Source: Pseudomonadota bacterium
Lineage (GTDB): Bacteria > Pseudomonadota > Gammaproteobacteria > Burkholderiales > Burkholderiaceae_B
DNA length: 64,000 nucleotides
Direction of reading: 5' to 3'
Assembly (NCBI GenBank): GCA_023427085.1
Contig: JAEZBO010000267.1
Location: forward strand, 35,208-99,207
Each line of letters begins with the position of its first letter. Position 1 is the stretch's first letter. The notes beneath the pieces are model-generated. The model worked only from the letters and a program-made list of their open reading frames with translations. It was not told where the DNA came from and did not search any database. The position numbers and the translations under genes were made by a program. Positions 24,569-33,137 of the stretch are shown here, piece by piece.

Positions 24569-25537
24569 TCAGACGGGCAGGCCGGGCAGGTCGGCCTGCC
24601 GGGCGCGCAACACGCGCTCGAAATGCCGCGGATCGTGCGGCTTGAGCGTCTGCGCGGGGCGTGGCAGGTAGTAATCATATAAGCGCGAGAGCCAGAAGCG
24701 CAGCGCGGCCGCGCGCAGCATCGGTCCCCAGGCCGCGCGTTCGTCGTCGGTGAAGGGCCGCTGGGCATGGTAGGCGCGCAGCCAGGCATCCAGGCGCGCG
24801 GCATCGAAGCGGCCGGTACCCAAATCGATGCACCAGTCGTTGACGGCCACGGCCACGTCGAATAACCAATGGTCCCAGCCGGCGAAATAGAAGTCGATGA
24901 AGCCGCCCATCTGCGGCGACTCGAAGGTGCCGGCAAACAGGACGTTGTCGCGGAACAGGTCGCAATGCGAGGGGCCTTGCGGCAGGCTTTGCCACGCCGG
25001 GCTGGCCGACAGCGTGCGTTGTTCGTCCAGCGCGTCCTGCAGCAACCGGGCCTGCTCGGCTGCCAGGAACGGCAGCACCTTGGGGGCCGTCTCGAGACGC
25101 CAGGGCAGGCCACGCAGATTCGGCTGACGGTTGGCGAAATCCTGGGCGGCCAGATGGGTGCGGGCCAGCGTCTGTCCGGCCAGCGCGCAATGGGCTGGCG
25201 AGGGGGCCGGCTCATAACCGCCGGTCAGGCGCGTGACGATGGCGCAAGGTTTGCCGTGCAGCGTGGTCAGGCGGCCGCCGGCGCGCAAGGTCTGCGGCTG
25301 CGGCACCGGGATGCGGCGTTCGGCCAGATGGTGCATCAGGTCGATGTAGAACGGCAGCTCGTCGGCCTTGAGCACCTCGAACAGCGTCAGCACATAGCTG
25401 CCGCGTGTGGTGTCCAGGAAGAAGTTGCTGTTTTCGATGCCGGCCGTGATGCCGCGCAGCGCGACCAGTTCGCCGATGTCGTACTGCAACAGCAGTGCCC
25501 GGGCGTCTTGCAGGGATACGGAAGTGAAAACGGCCAT
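24569..25537 (-). CDS. thrB: Homoserine kinase (type II, APH fold)
   Basis: ThrB phosphorylates homoserine on the way to threonine. This is the aminoglycoside-phosphotransferase-like form used by many proteobacteria, 322 residues. It shows GITAGIENSNFFLDTTRGSYVLTLFE at the N-terminus, the catalytic loop HCDLFRDNVLF (Asp as base, Asn for Mg) near residue 195, and IDFYFAGWDHWLFDVAVAVNDWC as the DFG-like region. The start ATG at 25537 is fixed by the conserved MAVFTSVS N-terminus, although the frame is open further upstream through the adjacent gene. The downstream membrane-protein gene is 20 bp away. Confidence 0.96.
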   Translation of the reverse strand: MAVFTSVSLQDARALLLQYDIGELVALRGITAGIENSNFFLDTTRGSYVLTLFEVLKADELPFYIDLMHHLAERRIPVPQPQTLRAGGRLTTLHGKPCAIVTRLTGGYEPAPSPAHCALAGQTLARTHLAAQDFANRQPNLRGLPWRLETAPKVLPFLAAEQARLLQDALDEQRTLSASPAWQSLPQGPSHCDLFRDNVLFAGTFESPQMGGFIDFYFAGWDHWLFDVAVAVNDWCIDLGTGRFDAARLDAWLRAYHAQRPFTDDERAAWGPMLRAAALRFWLSRLYDYYLPRPAQTLKPHDPRHFERVLRARQADLPGLPV

Positions 25538-25649
25538 CGTGGCAATGAGTTCGAAGCGTAGGTGAAAGGCGCAGAGCTGCGGCAAGCTCGGAATTTTAGA
25601 CCATGCGCCGTCGCGGCGCTGTGCCGCCAGGGTCGCGCGCCGCGATGCG

Positions 25650-27113
25650 TCAGCGGCTGCGTGACTGGCTGCGCAGCTGGCTGTGCAGCGTCTGCACTTC
25701 CTGCACCAGCACGTCCCAGGCCCAATAGGCAAGCAGCGTGGCGCTGTCCTGCCGGGGCTTGCCATCGGCTTCGGCACCGGCGTCGCAGCGCGACGGCTGC
25801 CCGGTGGCGCGATCCGGCACCGCGGCGGATCCGGCACGGGCCGCCTTTTCGCCCTCAGCAGCAGCCTTGGCTTCGATCCCTGCGGGGGCCTGAGCGGCGG
25901 CCTCAGAGCGGGCCTCGGCAGAGGCCCCAGGGCGGGCTTCGACAACCCCCGCAGGGAGCACGTCCGCAGCGGCCGCGGAACTGGCATACGCAGCGGCATC
26001 TGAGCGGGCCTGCCCAGCGGTCCTCACGGCGGCCTCAGGGCGGGCCTCGGCAGCCGCCTCGATACCATCCTCGGTACCCGCCGCGGTCTCTTCGTCGGCA
26101 TCCTCCGGCGCCGGCCGCAGCGCGCGGCTGACCGCCGCTTCGTCGAACAGCGCCCAGGACAGTTGCTCACGCGCCGGCACGCAGGCCAGCGGCCGTGGTT
26201 CGCTGCCGCGCTGGTTCAGCAGCGACGCCATGTGCCGCAGGTCGCGGCGTACCGCCGAGGCCAGGGCGCCGAAGGACTCGGCATGCCGGGTGCAGGCTTG
26301 CTCGGACAGCGGCCGCTCGGTCGCGCGATCAAGCAGCGGCAATGTGCGCCACAGGCCGTCGACACATTCGAGCAGCTTGGTGACGGCGTGGCTGTCGGTA
26401 TGCGCCGACCAGCGTGGCAGCCGGGTATGCAGCAAGATTTCGCGGGCGGCCTCGGCATCGGGATGCACCGAACGGTGACGGGTCTGCCGTTGCGGCGCAT
26501 GGCAGTCGAGCAGGGTCTTGGCGCAGATGTCGACCGAATCCGCCAGCGCGTGCAGCGATCGCGCCAGCGCCTGGCGCGCCTGGCGGCCGGCCGACAAGGG
26601 CAGCACCGCCAGCGCCGCCAGCACGCCCGACAGCGAGCCGACCATGATGGCGGTGCTCTTGCCCCACGCGTCGCCGAGCAGGTTGGCGTCCGGCTCGACG
26701 GTGATGATGGCGACCGTGACCAGGCCGTAATTGAGGATCGGCCAGCGGGCCGCCACCACACCCATGATGCCGACGCCGGCCGCCACGATGGCCCAGCGCG
26801 CGTCGCCATCGAGCGGTTGCCACGACACCAGTGCGACGCCGATCAGCACACCGACCAGCGCGCCGGCGACCCGCGTCCAGGCTTCGGTGGCGGTGCCTTC
26901 CATGCTGGCCCGTACCACGAACAGCGCCGAGAACGCGGCCCAGCTGAGGTCGGGATGGTCGAGCCAGCGCATCGCGAAGTACGCGCACAGCACGGCGGCA
27001 ACAGTTTGCAGGGGCAGGCGGACGGTGTCGGGCAGGCTGCGCGACTGGCGACGGCGATGGTCGCGATGCAGCCGGGCCAGGGTCCAGCGAAGACTTGAAC
27101 GCATAAGCGCCAT
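25650..27113 (-). CDS. FUSC-family inner-membrane protein
   Basis: The 487-residue protein starts with a short Arg-rich stretch and then six hydrophobic segments (residues ~30-175), the N-terminal half of FUSC/aromatic-acid-exporter proteins such as AaeB or YccS. The cytoplasmic helical region follows (residues ~180-335). Residues ~335-460 are an unusual Ala/Glu/Arg low-complexity segment (e.g. EARPEAAVRTAGQARSDAAA), likely disordered and lineage-specific. The substrate is unknown. The first ATG is at 27113; one at 27104 is equally possible. It sits 112 bp upstream of thrB, on the same strand. Confidence 0.82.
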   Translation of the reverse strand: MALMRSSLRWTLARLHRDHRRRQSRSLPDTVRLPLQTVAAVLCAYFAMRWLDHPDLSWAAFSALFVVRASMEGTATEAWTRVAGALVGVLIGVALVSWQPLDGDARWAIVAAGVGIMGVVAARWPILNYGLVTVAIITVEPDANLLGDAWGKSTAIMVGSLSGVLAALAVLPLSAGRQARQALARSLHALADSVDICAKTLLDCHAPQRQTRHRSVHPDAEAAREILLHTRLPRWSAHTDSHAVTKLLECVDGLWRTLPLLDRATERPLSEQACTRHAESFGALASAVRRDLRHMASLLNQRGSEPRPLACVPAREQLSWALFDEAAVSRALRPAPEDADEETAAGTEDGIEAAAEARPEAAVRTAGQARSDAAAYASSAAAADVLPAGVVEARPGASAEARSEAAAQAPAGIEAKAAAEGEKAARAGSAAVPDRATGQPSRCDAGAEADGKPRQDSATLLAYWAWDVLVQEVQTLHSQLRSQSRSR

Positions 27114-27212
27114 TATGCGATCCGGGGGGCCCGGCTGGCAGTGACGGCACTGTGCAAATGGTAAAGGCAGGTACGGCCATGCCGCCGCCGTATGCCTATG
27201 TACGCGCTGCGC

Positions 27213-27260
27213 GTCGCGTTACTTGGTGCGCTACTTGACGCGTTACTTGACGCGCTGCTT
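27213..27260 (-). repeat. Four 12-bp tandem repeats across the regA stop codon
   Basis: Four imperfect 12-bp units (27213-27224, 27225-27236, 27237-27248, 27249-27260) span the stop codon. On the coding strand the array reads as Arg-Val-Lys followed by in-frame TAA, TAG and TAA in successive units, so the stop is backed up twice. Confidence 0.8.
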
Positions 27261-27830
27261 GACCAGCTTGCGGGCCAGCGTGCGGCGGTGCATGCCCAGC
27301 CGCCGCGCGGTCTCGGATATGTTGAAGCCGGTCTCGGCCAGCGTTTCGTGGATGCGTTCCCACTCGAGCGTCTTGATCGAGGTGGTACGTTCGGTGACTT
27401 CGACGCCGGTGTCGCCCTCGGCGCGCTCGAAGGCGGCTTCGATGTCGTCGGTGTTCGACGGCTTGGCCAGGTAATGACAGGCGCCCAGCTTGATGGCCTC
27501 GACCGCGGTCGCGATGCTGGCAAAGCCGGTCAGCACGACGATCAGCATCTGGTCGTCGTGGGCGTGCAGCGCTTGCACACAGGCCAGCCCCGAGGCTTCG
27601 CCCTTGAGCTTGAGATCGACCACCGCATAGCCGGGATCCTCGGTCAACAACAGCTCGGTCAGCGAGTCCAGGCCGGCCGCGTGCAGCACGCGATAGCCGC
27701 GCCGCTCGAACGAGCGGCCCAGCGTACGCGCAAAGGCCGCATCGTCCTCGACGATCAGCAGCGAGCGGTCGGCGGCTTCGGCATCGGCCGCCGCCTGCGC
27801 CGCGCGTGCCGCATCGGTATCAGGATTCAT
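27243..27830 (-). CDS. regA: Redox response regulator RegA/PrrA/ActR type
   Basis: The 195-residue regulator has a receiver domain (residues ~22-135; LLIVEDDAAF with the acidic pair, phospho-Asp in AVVDLKLKG, the conserved Thr of VLTGFAS and Lys of LAKPS) and a C-terminal Fis-type helix-turn-helix (ISETARRLGMHRRTLARKL), exactly the RegA plan. RegBA/PrrBA systems sense respiratory redox state and control oxidases, photosynthesis and nitrogen metabolism. The start overlaps the kinase stop by 11 bp. Its place right after the cyo quinol oxidase and SURF1 genes suggests it regulates or responds to that terminal oxidase. Confidence 0.94.
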   Translation of the reverse strand: MNPDTDAARAAQAAADAEAADRSLLIVEDDAAFARTLGRSFERRGYRVLHAAGLDSLTELLLTEDPGYAVVDLKLKGEASGLACVQALHAHDDQMLIVVLTGFASIATAVEAIKLGACHYLAKPSNTDDIEAAFERAEGDTGVEVTERTTSIKTLEWERIHETLAETGFNISETARRLGMHRRTLARKLVKQRVK

Positions 27831-29169
27831 CGTCTTCCTCTTCTTGGTAATCGAGCGTGATCGTCGACAGCGGCAGCGTCAGCATCACCGAGGCGCCGCC
27901 ATCGGGCAGGTTGGCCGCGGTGACGTGTCCGCCCAGCGTGCGCGCGACGTTGACGACCAGGAACAGGCCCAGGCCGCCGCCCGGTCGCCCCTTGCTGGAC
28001 TGGTAGGGCTTGCCCAGGCGCTTGAGCATGTCGGGCGCGAAGCCGGCGCCGCGGTCGGTGACGGTGATGCGCAGCCGGTCGTCGACCCGGCTGGCCTGCA
28101 GGCCGACCCAGCCGGGCGAGGATTCGAGCGCGTTGTCCAGCACGTTGCCGATCATCTGCTTGATGGCCGAGTCCGAGACCATCGGCAGGTCCTTGCCGAA
28201 CTGGTTATCGTAGTCCAGCTGCGCGGCCGGGCGCGTCGACAGCCATTCCTGCACCAGATCGTCAAGGAAGGTGCGCACCGTGGTCTGCTCCAGCGATTCG
28301 CTGCGCGCCTCGCCGGCCGACAGCAGGATGCCGCTGACGATGGATTTGCAGCGCAGCACCTGCGCCTGCATCTCGGCCAGCTCCTGCATCAGCTCGGGGT
28401 TGGCGGTGAACGGCGGCATGCGGCGCCAGTCGCCCAGGATGACCGCCAGCGTGGCCAGCGGCGTGCCCAGCTCGTGGGCGGCGCCCGAAGCCAGCAGGCC
28501 CATGCGCACGATGTGTTCTTCCTCGGCGGCGCGCTGGCGCAGGTCGGCCAGCCGGGCGTCGCGGCGCCGCAGGTTCTGGTTGATGCGGGTGATGAAGATG
28601 ACCAGCAGCGCGGCGTTCAGCGCGAAGCAGATCAGCATGCCCTGGATGTAGGGGCTGCCGAGCCCCTCGTCGTGGTCGGGCGGCAAGGCCAGCGGCGCAC
28701 CGGTCAGCGCCAGGCCGGCGAAGCACAGTGCGGTGACGCCGACGATCGCCCAGGTCGACCAGGGCTTGAGCAACACCGCGCCCAGGCTGACCTGCAGCAG
28801 GTACAGAAAGACGAAGGGGTTGGTGGCGCCGCCGCTGAGGTAGAGCTGCACCGTAAGCATCGCCACGTCGACCAGCAGCGCGGCCATCAGTTCGAAGTTG
28901 GCGACTTCGCGGCGGATGCGCAGGCGCAGCACGCTGGCGACGTTGAAGGCCACCAGTACCAGCAGGACCACCAGCATGGCGTCCAGCGGCAAGGTGATGC
29001 CGAATACCGAATGCACCACCGAGATCGTCGCGACCTGGCCCAGCACGGCCAGCCAGCGCAGCTGGATCAGCACATGCATGTTGCGCCGGCCGGTGTTGTC
29101 GCCGATGAAGCCCGAGCCGGCGGGCAGGGTGAGGTCGGCGCTGTCGGCCGGCTTGGGGGTCTTGCGCAT
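27820..29169 (-). CDS. regB: Redox sensor histidine kinase RegB/PrrB type
   Basis: The 449-residue kinase has six membrane segments (residues ~35-205), then a dimerisation domain with the phospho-His in GAAHELGTPLA (~residue 235), and an ATPase domain (N box VLDNALESSP, DRGAGFAP, GGGLGLFLV). The conserved RegB heptapeptide GGATNPF, reported to bind ubiquinone, is present near residue 114. It senses the quinone pool or redox state and phosphorylates RegA. It is 40 bp after the SURF1 gene on the same strand, so a single cyoABCD-surf1-regBA transcript is plausible. The very C-terminus is acidic (EEEDDES). Confidence 0.95.
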   Translation of the reverse strand: MRKTPKPADSADLTLPAGSGFIGDNTGRRNMHVLIQLRWLAVLGQVATISVVHSVFGITLPLDAMLVVLLVLVAFNVASVLRLRIRREVANFELMAALLVDVAMLTVQLYLSGGATNPFVFLYLLQVSLGAVLLKPWSTWAIVGVTALCFAGLALTGAPLALPPDHDEGLGSPYIQGMLICFALNAALLVIFITRINQNLRRRDARLADLRQRAAEEEHIVRMGLLASGAAHELGTPLATLAVILGDWRRMPPFTANPELMQELAEMQAQVLRCKSIVSGILLSAGEARSESLEQTTVRTFLDDLVQEWLSTRPAAQLDYDNQFGKDLPMVSDSAIKQMIGNVLDNALESSPGWVGLQASRVDDRLRITVTDRGAGFAPDMLKRLGKPYQSSKGRPGGGLGLFLVVNVARTLGGHVTAANLPDGGASVMLTLPLSTITLDYQEEEDDES

Positions 29170-29209
29170 CGCTATCTCCGTAGGGGCGGAGTATAGGCTG
29201 CTGCCGGTC

Positions 29210-30025
29210 TCATGCCTGGCGGCGCAGGCGCATTTCGTCGCGGATGACGTAGAAGGCGGCGCCGGCCACCATCAGCGCCAGGATGTACCAAGTGACGGCG
29301 TAGACCAGATGGTTGTCGGTGAACGAGACGACGGTCAGGCCGGCGGCCGGCCAGGTTCGGGTGTCGGGCCCGGCGACCGGCGCCGCCCCGGCCTCGGCGT
29401 CGATGAAGAAGGGCGCGGCCGGCTGAGGCGCTGCCGTCCCCACACCCAGCCCGCGCGCCTGCAGGATCGCCGCGACGTCGCGTGAGTGCCAGCGATCGGC
29501 GGCCGGATCATTCTTGCGCAGGAAGCCGCCCTCGGGCTCGCTCAGGCGCAGCAGCCCGGTCAGCGTGACCGGCCCCGGGGGCGGCGGTTTGCCGCGCGCG
29601 GCCGGATCGCGCCGTTCGGGCGGCACGAAGCCGCGGTTGATCAGCACGGTGCCGCCGCTGCGCAGGTGCAAGGGCGTCATGACCCAGAAACCGCTGCCCA
29701 GCGCGGTGGTGGCCTGGACCAGCGTCTCTTTCTGATGATCGTAGGTGCCGCTGACCTGGACCCGCCGATATTCGTCCTGCGCCGCGGCCACGCTAGGCCA
29801 CAGCGACGGATCCGGCAGCGCGGCCGGCGGCGCGTGGACCCGCGCGTGCACCCGTTCGATCAGGTCGTGCTTCCAGGCGCGCCGCTCGACCTGCCAGTTG
29901 CCCAGCGAGACCAGGCCGATAAAAGCAAAGGCGGCCAAGGCCGCCAGCAGGATCAGCACGCCGCTGCCGCGCGGCCCCCGGGAGGGCGGGGCGGCAGCGG
30001 CGGAGCGGTCGTGGTGGGTAGTCAT
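29210..30025 (-). CDS. SURF1 family protein (oxidase assembly)
   Basis: The 271-residue protein has the SURF1 plan: an N-terminal helix (residues ~22-43), a periplasmic domain with the hallmark LGNWQVERRAWK near residue 41, DEYRRVQVSGTYDH, VLINRGFVP and a C-terminal helix (YILALMVAGAAFYVIRDE). SURF1 proteins help insert haem into haem-copper oxidases. It is 13 bp after cyoD, which ties it to assembly of this quinol oxidase. A Pro-rich loop (GKPPPPGP) near residue 145 is a variable region. Confidence 0.93.
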   Translation of the reverse strand: MTTHHDRSAAAAPPSRGPRGSGVLILLAALAAFAFIGLVSLGNWQVERRAWKHDLIERVHARVHAPPAALPDPSLWPSVAAAQDEYRRVQVSGTYDHQKETLVQATTALGSGFWVMTPLHLRSGGTVLINRGFVPPERRDPAARGKPPPPGPVTLTGLLRLSEPEGGFLRKNDPAADRWHSRDVAAILQARGLGVGTAAPQPAAPFFIDAEAGAAPVAGPDTRTWPAAGLTVVSFTDNHLVYAVTWYILALMVAGAAFYVIRDEMRLRRQA

Positions 30026-30038
30026 GCGAGCCAGTGGC

Positions 30039-30446
30039 CTACATGTTCTGCATGTCGTGCATCATCGGCATCATGTTCGCGTTCAGGTGGAACATGACCC
30101 ACAGCGAGCCGGCCAGTGTGATCACCACGATGACGACCGTGAAGATCAGCGCCAGCATGGTCCAGCCGCCTTCGACGCGGGTGTTCATGTGCAGGAAATA
30201 GATCATGTGGACCACGATCTGCACGGCGGCGAAACCCAGCACGACCAGCGCGGTGGTGGAGGAGTTCGAGAACACGTCGGCCATCACCACCCAGAACGGG
30301 ATCGCGGTGAGGATGACCGACAGCACGAAGCCGGTCACGTAGCCCTTGACGTCGGCATGGTAGGCGGCTTCGCCGTCATCGTGGTGATGATCGTCGTGGC
30401 CGTGGTGGTCGTGGCCGTGATCGAGCTTGTCGGTGTGGGCGCTCAT
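30039..30446 (-). CDS. cyoD: Cytochrome bo ubiquinol oxidase subunit IV
   Basis: CyoD is the small three-helix subunit that helps assemble cytochrome bo oxidase. The 135-residue product has membrane segments at ~36-55, ~65-85 and ~97-120, with the typical YVTGFVLSVILTAIPFW and VQIVVHMIYFLHM. The N-terminus (residues 2-25) is strikingly His/Asp-rich (HGHDHHGHDDHHHDD), which is longer and more metal-binding-like than usual. The start (30446) overlaps the cyoC stop by 4 bp. Confidence 0.94.
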   Translation of the reverse strand: MSAHTDKLDHGHDHHGHDDHHHDDGEAAYHADVKGYVTGFVLSVILTAIPFWVVMADVFSNSSTTALVVLGFAAVQIVVHMIYFLHMNTRVEGGWTMLALIFTVVIVVITLAGSLWVMFHLNANMMPMMHDMQNM

Positions 30447-31084
30447 GGCAGCACTCCCATCAGGTAAACGAAGGTGAAGACGCCGATCCAGACGACGTCC
30501 AGGAAGTGCCAGAACATCGACAGGCACATCAGGCGGCGGCGGTTCTCGGCGATCAGGCCGTACTTCTTGACCTGGAACATCAGCGTGACCAGCCAGATCA
30601 GGCCGAACAGCACGTGCAGGCCGTGCGTGCCGACCAGCGCGAAGAAGGCCGACAGGAAGCCGCTGCGCTGGGGCGTGGCGCCCAGGTGGATGAAGTGCGC
30701 GAACTCGTAGATTTCGATCGCCAGGAAGGCCAGGCCGAAGAAACCGGTGATGCCGAGCCACATCAACGTCTTGGCGACGTTGCGGTTCTGCATCTGGATC
30801 ATCGCCATGCCGTAGGTGATCGACGAGAACAGCAGCATGGCCGTGTTCAACGCGACCAGGTTCAGGTCGAACAGGTCGGCGCCCGACGGGCCGGCCGCGT
30901 AGTTGCGGCCGATCACGCCATAGACGGCGAACAGCGCGGCGAAGATGAGGCAGTCGCTCATCAGGTACAGCCAGAAGCCGAACAGCGTGCCGTTCTGCGG
31001 GTGGTGTTCGCCCGGGACGTAGAAACGCAGCTGGTCCGGCTTGTGCACGCCGGTTGCGTCGAGGGTAGCGGTGTTATCAGACAT
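30443..31084 (-). CDS. cyoC: Cytochrome bo ubiquinol oxidase subunit III
   Basis: The 213-residue protein has five membrane helices and the family features LYLMSDCLIFAALFAVYGV, GFLSAFFALVGTHGLHV and FWHFLDVVWIGVFTFVYLMG. It belongs to the haem-copper oxidase subunit III family. It overlaps cyoB by 8 bp at its start and cyoD by 4 bp at its end, so the three are translationally coupled. Length is normal for CyoC (E. coli ~204). Confidence 0.96.
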   Translation of the reverse strand: MSDNTATLDATGVHKPDQLRFYVPGEHHPQNGTLFGFWLYLMSDCLIFAALFAVYGVIGRNYAAGPSGADLFDLNLVALNTAMLLFSSITYGMAMIQMQNRNVAKTLMWLGITGFFGLAFLAIEIYEFAHFIHLGATPQRSGFLSAFFALVGTHGLHVLFGLIWLVTLMFQVKKYGLIAENRRRLMCLSMFWHFLDVVWIGVFTFVYLMGVLP

Positions 31085-33083
31085 TTTGTGCGGCCAACAG
31101 GCGGGTGCGTTCAGACTCGACGCGGATCACGTCCTCGGTCGGGATGTAGTAGTCGCGCTTGTAGTTGAAGGTGTGATAGATCGTGTAGCCGACCAGCGCC
31201 ACGAAGGTCAGCGCGGCCAGCGGCCACATGTGCCAGATCAGCGCGAAACCCAGCAGCGTGCTCAGGGCCGACAGGACCACGCCCGCCTCGGTGTTCTTGG
31301 GCATGTGGATGGGCATGAAGCCTTCGGACGGACGCTGGTAGTTGCGGTCCTTCATCTGCCACCACGCGTCCAGGTCATGGATCTGCGGGGTGAACGCGAA
31401 GTTGTAGGCCGGCGGCGGCGACGAGGTCGACCACTCGAGCGTGCGGCCGTTCCAGGGGTCGCCGGTGTGGTCGCGCAGCTGGTCGCGGCGCAGGAAGCTG
31501 ACCACCAGCTGGATCAGGAACGCGGCGATGCCCAGCGCGATGATGAAGGCGCCGACCGCGGCGATCTGGAACCAGATCTGCAGCGAGGGATCGTCGAAGC
31601 GGCTCATGCGGCGCGTGACGCCCATCAGGCCGAGGATGTAGACCGGCATGAAGGCGACCCAGAAACCGATCAGCCAACACCAGAACGAACACTTGCCCCA
31701 GAACGGATCGAGCTTGTAGCCGAAGGCCTTGGGGAACCAGTAGGTGATGCCGGCCATCATGCCGAACAGCACGCCGCCGATGATGACGTTGTGGAAGTGG
31801 GCGATCAGGAACAGGCTGTTGTGCAGCACGAAGTCGGCCGGGGGCACCGCCAGCAGCACGCCGGTCATGCCGCCGATCACGAAGGTGACCATGAAGCCGA
31901 GGGTCCACAGCATCGGCACGTCGAACTGGATGCGGCCACGGTACATCGTGAACAGCCAGTTGAAGATCTTCGCGCCGGTCGGGATCGAGATGATCATCGT
32001 CGTGATGCCGAAGAACGAGTTGACGCTCGCCCCCGATCCCATCGTGAAGAAGTGGTGCAGCCAGACCAGGTAGGACAGCACGGTGATGACGACCGTGGCG
32101 TAGACCATCGAGGCGTAGCCGAACAGGCGCTTGCGGCTGAAGGTCGAGACCACTTCGGAGAACACGCCGAAGGCCGGCAGGATCAGGATGTAGACCTCGG
32201 GGTGGCCCCAGATCCAGATCAGGTTCACGTACATCATGACGTTGCCGCCAAGATCGTTCGTGAAGAAGTTGGTGCCGACGTAGCGATCCAGCGTCAGCAG
32301 CGCCAGCACGGCGGTCAGCACCGGGAAGGCGGCCACGATCAGCACGTTGGTGCACAGCGAGGTCCACGTGAAGACCGGCATCTTCATCAGCGTCATGCCC
32401 GGTGCGCGCATCTTGACGATGGTCACCAGCAGGTTGATGCCTGACAGCAATGTGCCGACCCCCGCTATCTGCAAGGCCCAGATGTAGTAGTCGACCCCGG
32501 TGCCCGGACTGTGCAGGATGCCCGACAGCGGCGGATAGGCCAGCCAGCCGGTCTTGGCGAACTCGCCCAGGAACAGCGAGACCATCACCAGGCCGGCGCC
32601 GCTGGTGGTCATCCAGAAGCTGAAGTTGTTCAGGAACGGGAAGGCCACGTCGCGCGCGCCGATCTGCAGCGGCACGACGTAGTTCATCAGGCCGGTGACC
32701 AGCGGCATCGCCACGAAGAAGATCATGATCACGCCGTGGGCGGTGAAGATCTGGTCGTAGTGTTCGGGCGGCAGGTAGCCGGCCGAGCCGTTGAACGCGA
32801 TGGCCTGCTGGATCCGCATCATGATGGCGTCGGCGAAGCCGCGCAGCAGCATGACCAGCGCCAGGATGATGTACATGATCCCGATCTTCTTGTGGTCGAT
32901 CGAGGTGAACCACTCGCGCCAGAGATAACCCCAGACTTTGTAGTAGGTGAGGGCGCCGACGAGCGCGAGGCCGCCGATCATGACCATCACGAAGGTGGCC
33001 AGGATGATCGGGTCGTGCGTCATCGGGATCACGTCCCAGCTGAGCCGGCCGAATAACAGCGATTGCAGGTTGGTTTCAGACAT
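31077..33083 (-). CDS. cyoB: Cytochrome bo ubiquinol oxidase subunit I
   Basis: CyoB is the catalytic subunit: it holds low-spin haem b and the haem o3-CuB centre that reduces O2 to water while pumping protons. The 668-residue product has ~15 helices. Visible ligand motifs include FTAHGVIMIFF (low-spin haem His), WIWGHPEVYILILPAFG (CuB His and the Tyr linked to it), WLHHFFTMG (two CuB His residues) and AHFHNVIIGG (haem o3 and haem b His residues). It is a normal-length member. It starts 54 bp after cyoA. Confidence 0.98.
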   Translation of the reverse strand: MSETNLQSLLFGRLSWDVIPMTHDPIILATFVMVMIGGLALVGALTYYKVWGYLWREWFTSIDHKKIGIMYIILALVMLLRGFADAIMMRIQQAIAFNGSAGYLPPEHYDQIFTAHGVIMIFFVAMPLVTGLMNYVVPLQIGARDVAFPFLNNFSFWMTTSGAGLVMVSLFLGEFAKTGWLAYPPLSGILHSPGTGVDYYIWALQIAGVGTLLSGINLLVTIVKMRAPGMTLMKMPVFTWTSLCTNVLIVAAFPVLTAVLALLTLDRYVGTNFFTNDLGGNVMMYVNLIWIWGHPEVYILILPAFGVFSEVVSTFSRKRLFGYASMVYATVVITVLSYLVWLHHFFTMGSGASVNSFFGITTMIISIPTGAKIFNWLFTMYRGRIQFDVPMLWTLGFMVTFVIGGMTGVLLAVPPADFVLHNSLFLIAHFHNVIIGGVLFGMMAGITYWFPKAFGYKLDPFWGKCSFWCWLIGFWVAFMPVYILGLMGVTRRMSRFDDPSLQIWFQIAAVGAFIIALGIAAFLIQLVVSFLRRDQLRDHTGDPWNGRTLEWSTSSPPPAYNFAFTPQIHDLDAWWQMKDRNYQRPSEGFMPIHMPKNTEAGVVLSALSTLLGFALIWHMWPLAALTFVALVGYTIYHTFNYKRDYYIPTEDVIRVESERTRLLAAQNV

Positions 33084-33137
33084 CTTGGTTTACCGGTACC
33101 GAGGGCACTTGGTGAGTAAGGGGCACGGGAGGCCCGA

